Shown here piece by piece: positions 17,548 to 26,710 of a DNA stretch of 46,850 nt. The stretch is from Candidatus Levyibacteriota bacterium (lineage in GTDB: Bacteria > Patescibacteriota > Microgenomatia > Levybacterales > UBA12049). Below the pieces are notes generated by a model, which saw only the letters and a program-made list of their open reading frames with translations, did no database searches and was not told the DNA's origin. The stretch spans positions 1 through 46,850 of the forward strand of contig SIBS01000005.1 of NCBI GenBank assembly GCA_009695045.1, written 5' to 3'. How positions within the stretch are numbered: the stretch's first letter is position 1; every line of letters begins with the position of its first letter. The position numbers were made by a program, and so were the translations under genes.

Positions 17548-19195
17548 TTGTTTCTACTACTAAAATATCAACATTTCCATTTAAACTTTTAAATTCTGCT
17601 ATTAATTTTCCTTTATTCTGAAGTTCATAAACATTTCCAATATACATCGTTTTTCCCTTTTTAATCAAATTATTTATTGGCTTGAATTCATATTTTCCAA
17701 AAGCATGCTCTTCGGCATAACCACCAGATTTAGTTCCTCCTTGTTTTTGATATAATAATGGATCATATTTACTTTGATAGAGAAAAAGCATGTATGATTG
17801 ATATAAATTATCAATATTTGAAAAAATAATTGATTTATATTCATTTTTTCTAGAAAGCACGTATGGAATGACATTTGAAGATGCATATTGAAATGATTGC
17901 GATTGCTCTCTTGGAAAAATTATAAAATAATTTTGATAAAAATAAACCAAACTAAATCCAATCACTATTAAAAATAATAATTCTAAATACCTCTGTGTTC
18001 CCTTGAATAATTGATGTATGTATAATAATCCAAATGCTGTAAACAATTCGAGAACTGGAAGAAGGACATATGAACGCATTGCATGTGGTGCTTGAGTAGC
18101 TAATCCTCCGGGAAGAGGAGCAAGCAATGCCCAAAGAAAAACTACCTGTTTAAATTTAGAATTAATATTTATATTTCTAATAAATATATATATGCCTATT
18201 AAAATAAAAGGAAATTGCCAATTATATAATAAACCCATATTTGGAATTTTATGTGGAGCTCCTGGAGTACTAAAAAATAACCATCGAGGATTAAAATGAG
18301 ATAGATATGCTTCAAAAAATACTTGTACTGGAAAAAGACGTCGATTGTAAATAAACATTTCAAATATATTATTATTATTTTTTGCCTTATTTGATAATTC
18401 AACTCTTTTATTAAAAAGGTTTTGATGAACTTCGGGATTAAAAGTACTAGTTCCTCGAAAACGAATCATAGCTTCTGGAGAGAAAAGTTCTTTCATAATA
18501 ATTGCTATAAAAAATAAAACAATAATAGAGATTAATAATAATTTTTTATCTTTAAAAAGCATTTGCATAATCTCATTCCTAAAAATTATGATTATTCCAA
18601 CTATGAAAATAGGAACTAAAGCTTGACCCGCATAGTAACTAATCATTGCAAGAATAAAAAATGGAACTGAAATAAATATATTTTTTTTTCCACCCATTAG
18701 GAAAAATAAAACACTAAAAACAAAAAAAGATAAATATGCATTTGATTCATGTCCTATTCGAGAAAGATAGATATGCCAAGGACTAATAGCCAATAAAAAT
18801 GAGGCGAGTAAAGAAATACTATATGTATAAACAGATTGTTTTTTAAATAATGATCGGACAATAAAATATAAAGCACAAATAGTAAAAACAGATAATATAA
18901 TAGATGGTAATCTAACAGAAATAACTTTTAAATCTAAAAATAAGATAAATGGTAAAACCATATATAAATAAGTGGCTCTTCTCCAGTCGTCATAGGAGCG
19001 ATGAGACAATATTGGTATTTGTCCATATTCATCAATTCCTATTCTAAAAACTGAATATGCATTATAGCCAATTGAAGATTCGTCCATTGATGCGTTTGGG
19101 GGAACGCTGTCTATTTTCCAAGAGCGCAAAATAACAGCAGTAAACAAAATACCGATTAAGATTATAATTTGAAATTTAAAAAAAATCTTTACCAC
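17540..19195 (-). CDS. GT39/PMT-like (ArnT-type) membrane glycosyltransferase (GTG start)
   Basis: VPPNASMDESSIGYNAYSVFRIGIDEYGQIPIL, LAISPWHIYLSRIGHESNAYLS, C-terminal GTKSGGYAEEHAFGKYEFKPI; paralogous to 20321-21991 and 21981-23621. Confidence 0.86.
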   Translation of the reverse strand: MVKIFFKFQIIILIGILFTAVILRSWKIDSVPPNASMDESSIGYNAYSVFRIGIDEYGQIPILSHRSYDDWRRATYLYMVLPFILFLDLKVISVRLPSIILSVFTICALYFIVRSLFKKQSVYTYSISLLASFLLAISPWHIYLSRIGHESNAYLSFFVFSVLFFLMGGKKNIFISVPFFILAMISYYAGQALVPIFIVGIIIIFRNEIMQMLFKDKKLLLISIIVLFFIAIIMKELFSPEAMIRFRGTSTFNPEVHQNLFNKRVELSNKAKNNNNIFEMFIYNRRLFPVQVFFEAYLSHFNPRWLFFSTPGAPHKIPNMGLLYNWQFPFILIGIYIFIRNININSKFKQVVFLWALLAPLPGGLATQAPHAMRSYVLLPVLELFTAFGLLYIHQLFKGTQRYLELLFLIVIGFSLVYFYQNYFIIFPREQSQSFQYASSNVIPYVLSRKNEYKSIIFSNIDNLYQSYMLFLYQSKYDPLLYQKQGGTKSGGYAEEHAFGKYEFKPINNLIKKGKTMYIGNVYELQNKGKLIAEFKSLNGNVDILVVETNE

Positions 19196-20257
19196 TTATG
19201 ACAATATTTTTAATAATCTAAAAATTCCCATTTTTGGCAAACTTTTATTTGCAGAAAAATTACTAGAACCAATTTCTTGAAAAGAATTCTTATTCTTTAT
19301 ATACCAATTATAATTTTCGATAAATGTATCTAAATTTGTTTTTTTAGGCAACCATTTAAGTTTATTTTTTATTTTTCTTGTATCTGCATAGATAGATAAT
19401 CCCAACATCGTATACTGATATACTCCCAGAGGCGAAATATTTAATTTATCAAGAATTGATAATATAAATAAAGCAGGAGACATTGGTAATGAAATAATCT
19501 TAGAAGTACTTCCTGCGTATAGAATAATTCTTTTATATATTTCTCTTAATGTCAATACTTTATCTGCTCCAATTGCATAAATATCAAATCCTTTTATTTT
19601 AATTGAATTTTTTAAAGCAACTACAAGATCAGAAATATCTATAAATTGATATTTATTAGACCCATTACCAAGCATATAAACATTTTTATTTTCAGAGATA
19701 AATTCATATAAAATAGCTTGAAGCCCTAATCTTCCAATTCCAGTAATTACTGGGCATCGAAATATTTGAATATTTATTCTATTTATAAATTTTTCTATTT
19801 CTTTTTCTGCTTGAATTTTACTTTTTCCATAAATCTCCAATGGAAGAGTCGGTGTCTCTTCAATAACGGGTAAAGAAACTGGGATTCCCCATGTAACATT
19901 ACTTGAAGTAAAAATAAATGATTTTGATCTATTAATAACTGCTTGTGAGATAACATTAAATGTACCAATAGTATTAGTTTTCCATAAAATATCGTCTGAA
20001 ACCACCTTATTTGGCATTGCTGATGCTAAATGATAAACAACAGAGAATGGGCCATATTTTTTAAAAACTTTTTTTACTTGCTCAATCATGATAATATTGC
20101 CTTCAAAATAGACAATTCTATTGGAAAGAAAATCTTGTTCATTTTTAGGAAGTTGATCAAAAATAACTATTTCACAGTTATCTTCACGTAATAAATAATT
20201 TACGAGATGTGTTCCAACAAATCCTGCTCCTCCAGTAATAAGCACTTTATTTTTCAT
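19196..20257 (-). CDS. NAD-dependent epimerase/dehydratase (extended SDR)
   Basis: VLITGGAGFVGTHLVNYLLRE, VYHLASAMPNKVV, FTSSNVTWG, LEIYGKSKIQAEKEIEKF (YxxxK), FIDISDLVVAL. Confidence 0.9.
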   Translation of the reverse strand: MKNKVLITGGAGFVGTHLVNYLLREDNCEIVIFDQLPKNEQDFLSNRIVYFEGNIIMIEQVKKVFKKYGPFSVVYHLASAMPNKVVSDDILWKTNTIGTFNVISQAVINRSKSFIFTSSNVTWGIPVSLPVIEETPTLPLEIYGKSKIQAEKEIEKFINRINIQIFRCPVITGIGRLGLQAILYEFISENKNVYMLGNGSNKYQFIDISDLVVALKNSIKIKGFDIYAIGADKVLTLREIYKRIILYAGSTSKIISLPMSPALFILSILDKLNISPLGVYQYTMLGLSIYADTRKIKNKLKWLPKKTNLDTFIENYNWYIKNKNSFQEIGSSNFSANKSLPKMGIFRLLKILS

Positions 20258-20320
20258 ATAGCTTTATGTATTTCTGATAATAACATATAAATTCTAATCA
20301 GAACAACACATATGATTTAT

Positions 20321-21991
20321 TTATTTTCCTTCCACAATTTTTATAGCAGGCTTGCCATCTAGATAGTTAACTGTTTTGAGTATATTTGCATCTTCTGAAA
20401 AATCACCTGGCCTGCCAACATATAATGTTTTCTTTGCTTTTTCTTCGCTGTTCCAGTCTATTGGCCTAAAAATATATTTTCCAAAAACATGATTTTCCCT
20501 AAATCCACCCGAAGATAACTGTGATTCTCTTTGATAATCTACCGGAGAATATTGAAGATAAAACAAAAAAAACATATATGATTGATCAAGGGGAGGCTTA
20601 TTGGTTACAACTATTTTTTTATATTCTCCTTCATGTTTTTTTACATAGTCCACTGCCTCGCTATATCCATACTGCCATTCCTGAGAAGTGTAATAATTTA
20701 GTTGGATAAAATACTGATTAATAAAATATAAAAATTGAAATCCTGCAAAGAAAATAAATCCAATAATAATAATTTTTTGCAATAAAATAGAATACTTCTT
20801 TTGTAAAAAATAGTAACTATAAACTAGACCAATTGCGGTAAAAATTGGATATAACGGTAAAAAATTTAAAGTTCTAATAGAATGAGGCACTCCACTAGTT
20901 ATAGAAGCAGGAATAGGTACTATCAAATACCAACCAATCAAAAAGAGTTTAATTTTTTTTGTAAGTTTTCCAAAAATTATTACATATAAACCAACTAAAA
21001 CAAATGGTAATTCCCAAATATAAAGTAATCCCATAAACGGTGCGTGATGACGAGGTAAATCTCCTGAAATTAAAAGCCAATTTAAATCAAAATGAGAAAT
21101 ATATCCTGAAATAATTGCTTGTAAATATTGGTATCTTCTGTTATCTAAGATAAGGCCAATCCTATCATTATTCTTAGCATCCTGAATGATTCTTTGCACA
21201 TTTCGTTTTAAAAATTGAGTTTGATCAGCAAAAACAGCTACACCTCTTGCTCGAGACAAAGTTGAACTATCAGTAAGAGTAGATATAATTAGAGGGGTAG
21301 ATATTATGACTCCAAAAACTACTGCTAAAATTAAGTATTTTCTAGAAATGTTAATAATCGTTCTAAAATAAATAATAATTAATAATAGTAACAGTAATGG
21401 AGAAAAAACCTTATTACTCTGGTACACATATACATTAGAAGCAAAAAAGAAAACAGATGCAATAAGATAAATTGGACGATTTAATCCTTTAAAAAAAGCG
21501 AATGTTCCTAAGAGATTAAAAGACATGCCAATACTTGATTCAAATGCTATACGAGAAAATTGAATATGCCAAGGTGAAATAGCCAGCATAAAAGAAGACA
21601 AAAGGCCAACAATTTTTTCATTTATAAATCCATTATTATTTAATATTTCTTTTACCAGAAAATAAAGTACAAAAATTGATATTAATCCAAAAATAACGGA
21701 TGGAAGCCTAACTACGGAAAGAGTAAGACCAAAAATATATAAAAACGGAATAATAAAATATACATATAGGCCCGGCTTATAATCATCAAATGATCGAAGT
21801 ACGAGAGGTAAAAACTTTCCATATTCATCGCGACCAGTATTAAGAATTGAATAAGCATTATAACCAAGCGCTGCTTCATCCCAATCTGGTGATGGGGGCA
21901 CATTGCCAATTTGCCACAATCTTAAAAGACCAGCAATAAAAATTATCAAAAATAAACTTATTGGTATAAATCTTTCTATATTAATATTCAT
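20321..21991 (-). CDS. GT39/PMT-like (ArnT-type) membrane glycosyltransferase
   Basis: VPPSPDWDEAALGYNAYSILNTGRDEYGKFLPLVLRSFDDYKPGLY, LAISPWHIQFSRIAFESSIGMS, SSGGFRENHVFGKYIFRPI. Confidence 0.88.
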   Translation of the reverse strand: MNINIERFIPISLFLIIFIAGLLRLWQIGNVPPSPDWDEAALGYNAYSILNTGRDEYGKFLPLVLRSFDDYKPGLYVYFIIPFLYIFGLTLSVVRLPSVIFGLISIFVLYFLVKEILNNNGFINEKIVGLLSSFMLAISPWHIQFSRIAFESSIGMSFNLLGTFAFFKGLNRPIYLIASVFFFASNVYVYQSNKVFSPLLLLLLIIIYFRTIINISRKYLILAVVFGVIISTPLIISTLTDSSTLSRARGVAVFADQTQFLKRNVQRIIQDAKNNDRIGLILDNRRYQYLQAIISGYISHFDLNWLLISGDLPRHHAPFMGLLYIWELPFVLVGLYVIIFGKLTKKIKLFLIGWYLIVPIPASITSGVPHSIRTLNFLPLYPIFTAIGLVYSYYFLQKKYSILLQKIIIIGFIFFAGFQFLYFINQYFIQLNYYTSQEWQYGYSEAVDYVKKHEGEYKKIVVTNKPPLDQSYMFFLFYLQYSPVDYQRESQLSSGGFRENHVFGKYIFRPIDWNSEEKAKKTLYVGRPGDFSEDANILKTVNYLDGKPAIKIVEGK

Positions 21992-23621
21992 AAGCTGTCA
22001 AAATTACATTACCATTGAGCAATTTAAACTCATTTAAAATTTTAACTCCTACAGGAGCTGTGCTGTTAGTCAAAAATAGTTGCTTATTTTTTTTAACAAT
22101 TCTATTAAAAGATTTAATAAAATTATATTTACCCACCTTCTCTACTGTTACAAAGCCAAAAGCATCACGGGTTATAATTGATTTTTTTCTAAAATCTTCT
22201 GGGAGGATTTTAAGATAGAACAATAGATATGCATATGGTCTTCCAAGCTCTGTGGTAAAATACACCTCATCATAATTACTCTGAATATTATTAATATATG
22301 ATATTGAATTTTTATAACCATACTGCCATTCACCAGAGAATTCCATGGAATAATGAGAATAATATCCATGAAGATAATAAGACATTTGTAAAAATAGTGT
22401 GCTAAATATAGCAATCACTAAACCCTTCCTAAGTAGAGACTTATAGCTATCTATATGTCTCAACACATATACCAACCCATAAGATACAACTATTTGAAAT
22501 GTTGGAAGTACATTTTCTATACGAAGTGCATGAGGAGTCTCTCTTGTAATTGCAGCAGGAATTATTCCCAAAAACAACCATCCTGGCAATATCCACCAAA
22601 ATCCCTTTTTAAATTTAAATAATAAAAATCCCCCAATTATCAAAAATGGTAAATCAAACAAATATAATTGTCCAACATCTTGGGTAGAAAACTTAGGATT
22701 TCCATCTCCACTAATGAACAGGAATGAAGGATTTAGATTATCAAAATAATGACGAATAAATTCAAAACTATATGCAAGACGCCTATTATGAATAATTCTT
22801 GACCAAGCAGCATTATTGTCATTGATAATTTCCTGATTAGTTCTTTCGATAACTGAAATATCAGAAAAAATATTAACCTCTCTATAACGAAGTCCTGCTT
22901 GAGCAGAAAAAAGAAATGGCAATATAGGAAGCAATAATACAAATCCAAATATTATTGCAAATAAAACATCTTTTTTATATGCAATTAGTTCTTTTCTAAA
23001 TCCAAAAGCAAGAAATATTAAAAAAAGTGGAGCAAAAATACGCGCAGTATTAAAAGTATATATAGATAAGACAAAGAATAAGGCAGAAGCAAATAAATAT
23101 GCCTTCCTATATCGCATTGCCTTAAGAAAAAAATAAATACCAGTTGTTAACAAAAATGTAGATACATTTGCTTCAAAGGCTGCTCTAGATAAATTAACAT
23201 GCCAAGGTGATATTCCAAGAAAAAAAGCAGAAAACAGAGAGATTGCCTCTACATACTTTTCTTCTTTAAATATACTTTTTACTAAAAAGTATGTAACAAA
23301 TACAGTAAGTGATCCAAAAAATGCGCTTGCAAACCGAGTTGAAAATTCATTTAATCCAAATAGCCATACAGGGATGATTGTAAGATATGCATAAACTGGT
23401 GGTTTGAAGTCTCCAAACGATTCAAGATAGGTTAAGGGCAAAAAGCGACCAAATTCATCCCTACCATCTAATCCCAATGAATACGCATTATATCCCCATG
23501 AAACTTCATCCCATGTAAGCGAAGATGGCAATGAGTCAATTTTCCAAAATCTTAAAATAATAGCTAATAAAGATATAAAAAAAAGTAAAATATATTTTTT
23601 CTTTAAAAACATTAAATTCAT
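21981..23621 (-). CDS. GT39/PMT-like (ArnT-type) membrane glycosyltransferase
   Basis: LPSSLTWDEVSWGYNAYSLGLDGRDEFGRFLPLTYLESFGDFKPPVY, LGISPWHVNLSRAAFEANVS. Confidence 0.88.
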   Translation of the reverse strand: MNLMFLKKKYILLFFISLLAIILRFWKIDSLPSSLTWDEVSWGYNAYSLGLDGRDEFGRFLPLTYLESFGDFKPPVYAYLTIIPVWLFGLNEFSTRFASAFFGSLTVFVTYFLVKSIFKEEKYVEAISLFSAFFLGISPWHVNLSRAAFEANVSTFLLTTGIYFFLKAMRYRKAYLFASALFFVLSIYTFNTARIFAPLFLIFLAFGFRKELIAYKKDVLFAIIFGFVLLLPILPFLFSAQAGLRYREVNIFSDISVIERTNQEIINDNNAAWSRIIHNRRLAYSFEFIRHYFDNLNPSFLFISGDGNPKFSTQDVGQLYLFDLPFLIIGGFLLFKFKKGFWWILPGWLFLGIIPAAITRETPHALRIENVLPTFQIVVSYGLVYVLRHIDSYKSLLRKGLVIAIFSTLFLQMSYYLHGYYSHYSMEFSGEWQYGYKNSISYINNIQSNYDEVYFTTELGRPYAYLLFYLKILPEDFRKKSIITRDAFGFVTVEKVGKYNFIKSFNRIVKKNKQLFLTNSTAPVGVKILNEFKLLNGNVILTAYEY

Positions 23622-23633
23622 TATAGCTCAAAT

Positions 23634-25184
23634 TTATTTACTTTTTAAGTAGAAATTATACTGTTTTATTTTATTCCATTGATCATCTTTAATCATTAAG
23701 AGTTTGCTTCTCTTGATATGAAGACATGTTTGTTTATTAGAAAAATAAAAGGGCACGTAGTCATCTATTACAAATTTTGGTAATTTACCACCAAAATAAC
23801 AATTTCCATAATAAATTTCTGGGGGGGATAATTTAAACATCTTAATTCTTTCCTCTGAATATTTCAAAAAATGAGGCATCATCGAGGTGTACCATCCATA
23901 TTTATATTTAGGTATTCTATCTGACTGAATATAAATAATCTCATCCCAACCATCAAGAAATACCGAATCGCTTGAAATAGAAAGTGTCTTGATTATATCT
24001 GCTTGCACCAAATAATTACCATAATTTATCTGATATTCATAAGATCTATCAGTTTTTTCATAAATGAAAGATTTTGGAGAAAATACATGTAAAAAAAGAA
24101 GAATAAATCCAATAAAAATTGGTACTACTTTTTTTTTATTTTCACTTAATAATACAAAAGTAAAATAAGAAGTAGAAAAAAGGAAAATTCCATACCATGG
24201 AATCATATGAAAAGCCTCATAAAACATAGTTCCAGGAAGAACAGGTCTTAAATTAGCAAGTGCAAACGTAAAAATAGAGAAAAAAATAAACTTATTATTT
24301 TTATTAAAAAGAAGGCATATAGTATATATATAAATACTTGATAAGATTATCATATGTAATCTAAGAAATGTAATTTTTCCCTCTAGAAATATGTCTATTG
24401 GATATCCAATAATTCTTAATATTTTTATGATAATTAATTTATCATTAGCAATATTTTCTATTAATATTGAATTTAAATTAATATAAAATACATTATATAA
24501 ATAATCGGTGATAGGAAAAAAAATGAAAATTCCTATCGATAAAATTAAAAATATAAATAACGATGAAAATAGAATTCTATCTTTATTCCTATATAAAAAG
24601 ACTATAACTATATATAACCAAAAACTAAGAGGTGCATATGGCTCTCTCATAAAAATTACAAACCATGATAATATAGGAGCGACAATAACGTCAATTATTG
24701 AAATTTTCTTTAATCTTATTCCATCAAGGCAGATTCCCATCAAGTAAACAAGTGGATAAACAATGATGCCTTCGGCAAGAAAACGATCACCAAAAATATA
24801 ATATTTAATTGATTCATAACAAAGTATAAAAACTAACCCTATAAAATTAAATCTTTTAAAAATTAAAATATTCCAAATAAAGGAAAAGGCAATTAAAAAA
24901 TTTCTATGCACAAGAAGAAGCTCATAAATTGTTTTAGGATGAGAAATGGCTTGAATTAATGCACTAAGGTATGCAGCTAGTGGTTGATGATTAAAGAAAA
25001 TATCTTTATAAAGAATTTTATTCTTCAAAATTAACCAGCCAGCTGTATAATTAAAACAATCATCAAAACATCCAAATGAAGATGTTTTCCTTAAATAAAT
25101 TCTAGATATAGAATATAAAAAAACTAAAAGAAAAATTACTAAAAAATATTTTTTAAAAAATATAATTTTTTTAAATGTTTTCAT
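23634..25184 (-). CDS. polytopic membrane protein, probable GT39-like GT-C glycosyltransferase
   Basis: Likely start at Met13 (25184). FDDCFNYTAGWLILKNKILYKDIFFNHQPLAAYLSALIQ resembles the GT39 first-loop pattern; many TM helices and a C-terminal soluble domain. Confidence 0.65.
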   Translation of the reverse strand: MKTFKKIIFFKKYFLVIFLLVFLYSISRIYLRKTSSFGCFDDCFNYTAGWLILKNKILYKDIFFNHQPLAAYLSALIQAISHPKTIYELLLVHRNFLIAFSFIWNILIFKRFNFIGLVFILCYESIKYYIFGDRFLAEGIIVYPLVYLMGICLDGIRLKKISIIDVIVAPILSWFVIFMREPYAPLSFWLYIVIVFLYRNKDRILFSSLFIFLILSIGIFIFFPITDYLYNVFYINLNSILIENIANDKLIIIKILRIIGYPIDIFLEGKITFLRLHMIILSSIYIYTICLLFNKNNKFIFFSIFTFALANLRPVLPGTMFYEAFHMIPWYGIFLFSTSYFTFVLLSENKKKVVPIFIGFILLFLHVFSPKSFIYEKTDRSYEYQINYGNYLVQADIIKTLSISSDSVFLDGWDEIIYIQSDRIPKYKYGWYTSMMPHFLKYSEERIKMFKLSPPEIYYGNCYFGGKLPKFVIDDYVPFYFSNKQTCLHIKRSKLLMIKDDQWNKIKQYNFYLKSK

Positions 25185-25369
25185 AAATAATAATGACAAA
25201 TATTTAATGTAATAAATCAATAAAATATTAATAAAGAGAGCTATTAAATTGAAAATTTCATATTCTAATAAAAAATTCCCTATAGTAGAAAGAGTGATTA
25301 ACTATTGGCATAAAAGAATGAATTATTTCTAAGTATATGATAGCATACGCAAAGTGCCTATTGTTAAAA

Positions 25370-26710
25370 ATGAAATACTCCACTCGATATCTTGCATTTA
25401 TTCTCGTTATTGGATTCATTTTACGCATAGGTATTTCGTTTTGGTCTTTTGAATATAGAGAAAATACAGATGTACTCAGATACAAAGACTGGGCTAGGAT
25501 TTCATATTTGCATTCCCTAAAAAATACCTATACCACGGATAATTTAGAATTTGGCACACTAGCCAACAATCAACCACCCGGTTCTCTTTATGTTATCTCT
25601 GGCATGTACCAAATTAATTTATATTCTGCGAGAATACTTTTAAAAATACTTCATGGTGCACCTGGCTCAATTCAATGGATCAATGGTTATTTGCTAAATT
25701 TTTATCTACGACTTCCAGCTATGATATGTGACCTAATAATATCATTTCTCATTTACTTATTTATAAAAAAAACCAAGTCGCACAAAGCCGCACTTTCCTG
25801 CATGAGCTTATTTTTATTTAATCCAGTTGTTTTATATAATAGTAGCTTCTGGGGACAAATGGATTCAATAAACAATGCTTTTTTTATGTCTTCGCTGTAT
25901 TTTTTATCTAAAAAGCGACTTTTGCTATTTTTTACCACTTTCTTTTTATCTTTGTATATAAAATTCTCTCTTATTTTTATGTTTCCATTTATTTTGCATT
26001 ATGCATGGACGCTTACTTATCCAAAAATTAAAAATTATGCTTCAAGCATAACTATTTCAGCTTTCTCAGTATTAGCGCTCACACTTCCTTTTTCACGAAC
26101 ACCATGGTTGTGGCTATATGAACTTTTTATTAAAAACGCAGGAGGAGAAATGCAAAATATTACTACTTTTGCATTAAATTTCTGGTGGTTCTTATATAGG
26201 CCAATTATTATAATTGGTAAACCATTTAATAATTTTGAATTTAGCGAGATACTACTCATTGGTTCTCCATTGTCTCAACAGACTTTTCTTAGATTATCTC
26301 TTGAAATATGGGGATATTTGTTGTTTTGTATTTTTTCAGGAATTTTATTCTACTTTCTTTTTAAACAAAATAAAAAAGTATTTTCACATCATATTTTTTT
26401 AATTCTTTCACTTGTTGCGCTTAGTGCTTTTATGTTCTTGCCTCGTATGCATGAACGATACATGTATCCTTTATTTCCACTACTTGCAATTTATGCTGGA
26501 TTAGAAAAAAAAATTCAGATATATTATTATATTTTTTCTTTTATTAATATAATCAATCTGTATCTTGTATGGCATCCTGCTCTTCCCCCACTCATACCAT
26601 ATATATTAATGACAAATGCTACTTTTCAATGGAGTATAAGCGGTATTTCCATATTTTGTTTTTTGAAACTCTTCTACGTAGGCATTAATTATTTAAAGTA
26701 TGAAAAATAA
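25370..26710 (+). CDS. GT-C mannosyltransferase-like membrane protein (GT87/PIG-type)
   Basis: Probable start at Met12 of the 25337 ORF. TDVLRYKDWARI, NQPPGSLYVISGMYQ, NPVVLYNSSFWGQMDSINNAFFMSSLYFLSKKR, FMFLPRMHERYMYPLFPLLAIYAG. Confidence 0.82.
   Translation: MKYSTRYLAFILVIGFILRIGISFWSFEYRENTDVLRYKDWARISYLHSLKNTYTTDNLEFGTLANNQPPGSLYVISGMYQINLYSARILLKILHGAPGSIQWINGYLLNFYLRLPAMICDLIISFLIYLFIKKTKSHKAALSCMSLFLFNPVVLYNSSFWGQMDSINNAFFMSSLYFLSKKRLLLFFTTFFLSLYIKFSLIFMFPFILHYAWTLTYPKIKNYASSITISAFSVLALTLPFSRTPWLWLYELFIKNAGGEMQNITTFALNFWWFLYRPIIIIGKPFNNFEFSEILLIGSPLSQQTFLRLSLEIWGYLLFCIFSGILFYFLFKQNKKVFSHHIFLILSLVALSAFMFLPRMHERYMYPLFPLLAIYAGLEKKIQIYYYIFSFINIINLYLVWHPALPPLIPYILMTNATFQWSISGISIFCFLKLFYVGINYLKYEK

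Noticed and set aside
24129-24137. T9 tract (A9 in coding strand) as a transcriptional slippage site
   Set aside because: Similar poly-A/T runs occur in many genes here; no evidence of a selected role.
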